This document shows, in pieces, positions 5,390 to 5,582 of a stretch of DNA of 5,582 nt. The notes under the pieces are model-generated. The model saw only the letters and a list, made by a program, of their open reading frames with translations, was not told the origin of the DNA and did not search any database. The position numbers were made by a program, and so were the translations under genes. Source of the DNA: Helicobacteraceae bacterium (lineage in GTDB: Bacteria > Campylobacterota > Campylobacteria > Campylobacterales > SZUA-545); the NCBI GenBank assembly GCA_003250175.1, contig QKHD01000166.1:1-5582 (forward strand), read 5' to 3'. Within the stretch, counting starts at the first letter, position 1. The number at the start of each line of letters is the position of its first letter.

Positions 5390-5582
5390 ATGAACAAACT
5401 TGTTACCACCACCCTCTCCCTGGCGGCCTGCGCCACCCTGCTCAGTGCGGAAAGTTTCGACCTCGGCAAGATCAGCGTCAGCGACGATACGGCCAAAAGC
5501 CCCCTCTTTGAGGTGGCGATGGACGAAGAGCAGATCGACCTGCACAACAAAGAGAACATCGCCGAAGCCCTGGATACGATCA
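5390..5582 (+). CDS. TonB-dependent outer-membrane receptor, N-terminal part (runs off right edge)
   Basis: Sixty-four codons are visible before the window ends. MNKLVTTTLSLAACATLLSA is a Sec signal peptide with cleavage before ESFDLGKISVS. The following FDLGKISVSDDTAKSPLFEV and IDLHNKENIAEALDTI fit the start of a TonB-dependent receptor: a TonB-box-like I-S-V segment and then the first plug-domain helix with the N-x-x-E-A-L pattern. ATG 5390 has GAAGGA 6 nt upstream. It follows the molybdopterin-domain gene after 48 nt and probably has its own promoter with site C, though read-through from upstream is also likely since no terminator is seen. It would supply active outer-membrane import for the same cargo as the binding protein and ABC transporter. 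The beta-barrel, and so any ligand clue, lies outside the window. Confidence 0.82.
   Translation, partial: MNKLVTTTLSLAACATLLSAESFDLGKISVSDDTAKSPLFEVAMDEEQIDLHNKENIAEALDTI

Noticed and set aside
225..5582. Iron-siderophore or cobalamin uptake as the default functional label
   Set aside because: It is possible by family, but no clear Fur box or cobalamin riboswitch is visible at these promoters, while ModE-like sites are; kept only as the alternative hypothesis.
1..5582. tRNA, rRNA, CRISPR arrays, insertion sequences or attachment sites
   Set aside because: No repeat-spacer array, transposase, terminal inverted repeats or tRNA-like cloverleaf was seen; nearly all of the window is coding.

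Overview
The window is a GC-rich bacterial locus with strikingly AT-rich intergenic gaps. TonB-dependent uptake plus periplasmic, lipoprotein and inner-membrane parts indicate a Gram-negative. Codon use, very short intergenic spaces and the style of the TonB-receptor N-terminus suggest a GC-rich member of Campylobacterota (Nitratifractor- or Hydrogenimonas-like). That placement is a guess of moderate-to-low confidence, and no 16S or marker gene is present.

Layout. Positions 1-168 (minus) hold the N-terminus of an ankyrin-type lipoprotein that runs off the left edge. Positions 225-3716 (minus) are one tightly packed operon, transcribed right to left: SAM-dependent methyltransferase, luciferase-like (LLM) flavin-dependent oxidoreductase, FecCD-type permease, FecE/BtuD-type ATPase. 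Junctions are +2, -1 and -1 nt, so translation is probably coupled. Positions 3717-3860 form an AT-rich divergent promoter region. Positions 3861-5341 (plus) encode a type II periplasmic binding protein and a small secreted protein resembling the molybdopterin-binding domain of sulfite oxidase/YedY enzymes, overlapping by ATGA. After a 48-nt AT-rich gap, positions 5390-5582 (plus) begin a TonB-dependent outer-membrane receptor that runs off the right edge.

Reading as a system. Receptor, binding protein, permease and ATPase together make a complete outer- to inner-membrane import route of the siderophore/cobalamin/metal-chelate class. By homology alone the cargo would be called iron or B12. 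The promoters point elsewhere. The divergent region contains a 24-bp imperfect palindrome of the form CGTTATATT-N6-TATACAACG, which closely matches the ModE operator pattern as I recall it (CGnTATATA-N6-TATATAnCG). The half-site CGTTATATA recurs at the leftward promoter and just upstream of the TonB receptor. With the molybdopterin-domain protein in the middle of the locus, the best hypothesis is a ModE-controlled, TonB-dependent molybdate/tungstate (or Mo/W-chelate) uptake system. It carries two unexplained enzymes, a methyltransferase and an LLM flavoenzyme, that could process a chelator. This assignment is inference, not demonstrated.
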